A stretch of DNA of 64,000 nt from JAICMB01 sp963838885. GTDB taxonomy: Bacteria > Acidobacteriota > Terriglobia > Bryobacterales > Bryobacteraceae. Below, one piece after another: positions 63,276 to 64,000 of this stretch (the first letter of the stretch is position 1; each line of letters begins with the position of its first letter). The notes under the pieces are model-generated. The model saw nothing but the letters and a program-made list of their open reading frames with translations, ran no database searches and was not told the DNA's origin. A program made the position numbers and the translations under genes. Location: the NCBI GenBank assembly GCA_963838885.1, contig CAWITB010000010.1:1-64000 (forward strand), in the 5' to 3' direction.

Positions 63276-64000
63276 ATGAAGAAAATCGCCGCCGTCCTTA
63301 GCCTGCTCGCTCTGCCTGCAGTGCACGCGGCCGGGCAGCCGCAGCGCCCGAAGATTCTGGGTATTGCTCACATGGCGTTCTACGTTTCCGATCTCGCGAA
63401 GGCACGGATGTTCTGGACGGACTTCCTCGGTTACCAGGAATGCTTCAACCTGAAGCGCAAGGACAGTAACGACGTTCGTATCGCCTTTATAAAGATCAAC
63501 GATACCCAATATGTCGAGTTATTCGCGGAGAAGCCGCGCACCGCGGGCGTAATGCTGAATCATATCTCGTTCTATACCGAAAACGCGGATGCGATGCGGG
63601 ACTATCTCGCGGCCGAAGGCGTCAAAGTTCCCGATAAGGTAGGCAAGGGGAAGACCGGCAACAAGAACTTCAATATTACGGACCCGGACGGTAACATCGT
63701 CGAGATTGTCGAATATGAGCCCGATAGCTGGACCGCGCGCGAGATCGGGAAATTTATGCCGGAGGCGCGAATCTCCGATCACATCCGGCACGTGGGCGTG
63801 AAGATCGGTTCGTTGTCGGCGGCAAACGGCTTTTATCACGGTATCCTCGGCTTCCATGAAATCTGGCGCGGCGGCGGCTCGCCAACCGTTCTGAGCTGGA
63901 CCAACATGCAGGTTTCCGATGGTTCCGATTATCTGGAATTCATGCTTCAGGGGCCAAATCCCAACCCTTCGAAGAACGGCACGAAAAATCATCTCTGTCT
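63276..64000 (+). CDS. Secreted VOC/glyoxalase-family protein, cut by the window end
   Basis: ATG 63276 follows GAGG. The visible 241 residues have a signal peptide ('KIAAVLSLLALPAVHAAG') and two vicinal-oxygen-chelate modules: 'LGIAHMAFYVSDLAKARMFW', 'ITDPDGNIVEIVEYEPDS', then 'HIRHVGVKIGSLSAANGFYH' and 'SDYLEFMLQGPNPNPSKNG'. VOC proteins bind a metal and include lactoylglutathione lyases and dioxygenases; the reaction here is unknown. The end lies outside the window. Confidence 0.85.
   Translation, partial: MKKIAAVLSLLALPAVHAAGQPQRPKILGIAHMAFYVSDLAKARMFWTDFLGYQECFNLKRKDSNDVRIAFIKINDTQYVELFAEKPRTAGVMLNHISFYTENADAMRDYLAAEGVKVPDKVGKGKTGNKNFNITDPDGNIVEIVEYEPDSWTAREIGKFMPEARISDHIRHVGVKIGSLSAANGFYHGILGFHEIWRGGGSPTVLSWTNMQVSDGSDYLEFMLQGPNPNPSKNGTKNHLC

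Overview
The window is GC-rich and gene-dense. It looks like a chromosomal piece of an Acidobacteriota bacterium, most likely of the Solibacter/Bryobacter group. The main clues are three loci of the acidobacterial VWFA-related family (10465-11427 and the two copies at 30667 and 40031), PEP-CTERM proteins, a DNA-binding-like TPR protein, and an exported methyltransferase-like protein. This placement is inferred from family content; there is no rRNA or other marker in the window.

Layout. 1-6500: the end of a DUF190 gene, a decayed copy of a parvulin-type isomerase gene, a TPR protein, a PEP-CTERM protein, a second PEP-CTERM protein fused to an unrelated secreted protein, and a membrane protein. 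6472-8881: the intact parvulin gene, an HExxH protein, a TlpA-like lipoprotein and a DsbD-N-like protein. 8891-20243: galT, a VWFA protein, OsmC, an MFS transporter, rfaE2, a DUF4159 protein, a broken enolase-superfamily gene, thiE-modC-modB and an mbfA-like iron protein. 20499-22600: a small membrane-protein gene split by an IS3/IS407-type element.

22331-41007: the most striking structure, a direct repeat of about 9.3 kb. Each unit holds three glycosyltransferases, a TMTC-like GT-C/TPR membrane protein, a SnoaL-like pseudogene, a lactonase, an adenosine-deaminase-like gene, an AlkA-type glycosylase and a VWFA gene. The units meet at a run of 44 T. Several genes are frameshifted, at different places in the two copies.

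41083-42541: a small accessory patch with hicA, a frameshifted hicB and a heavily frameshifted gene carrying a caspase-like His/Cys pair. 42781-63275: mostly housekeeping genes (glmS, yjbQ, rseP, dxr, two dehydrogenases, carbamoyltransferase-glnS-gltX, purE-purK, icd), with a possible metal-linked outer-membrane locus at 50245-52356. The window ends inside a VOC-family gene.

A caution for the reader: glmS and dxr, normally essential, each carry one apparent 1-nt frameshift, and several others fall in short homopolymers. Part of the 'pseudogene' load may therefore be sequence or assembly error, and the poly-T junction may be an assembly join. The divergence between the two 9.3-kb units is nonetheless partly synonymous and unevenly spread, which looks biological. 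No tRNA, rRNA or CRISPR array was recognised. I found no convincing complete new system; the hicA/caspase-like patch and the duplicated glycosylation cassette are the best leads.
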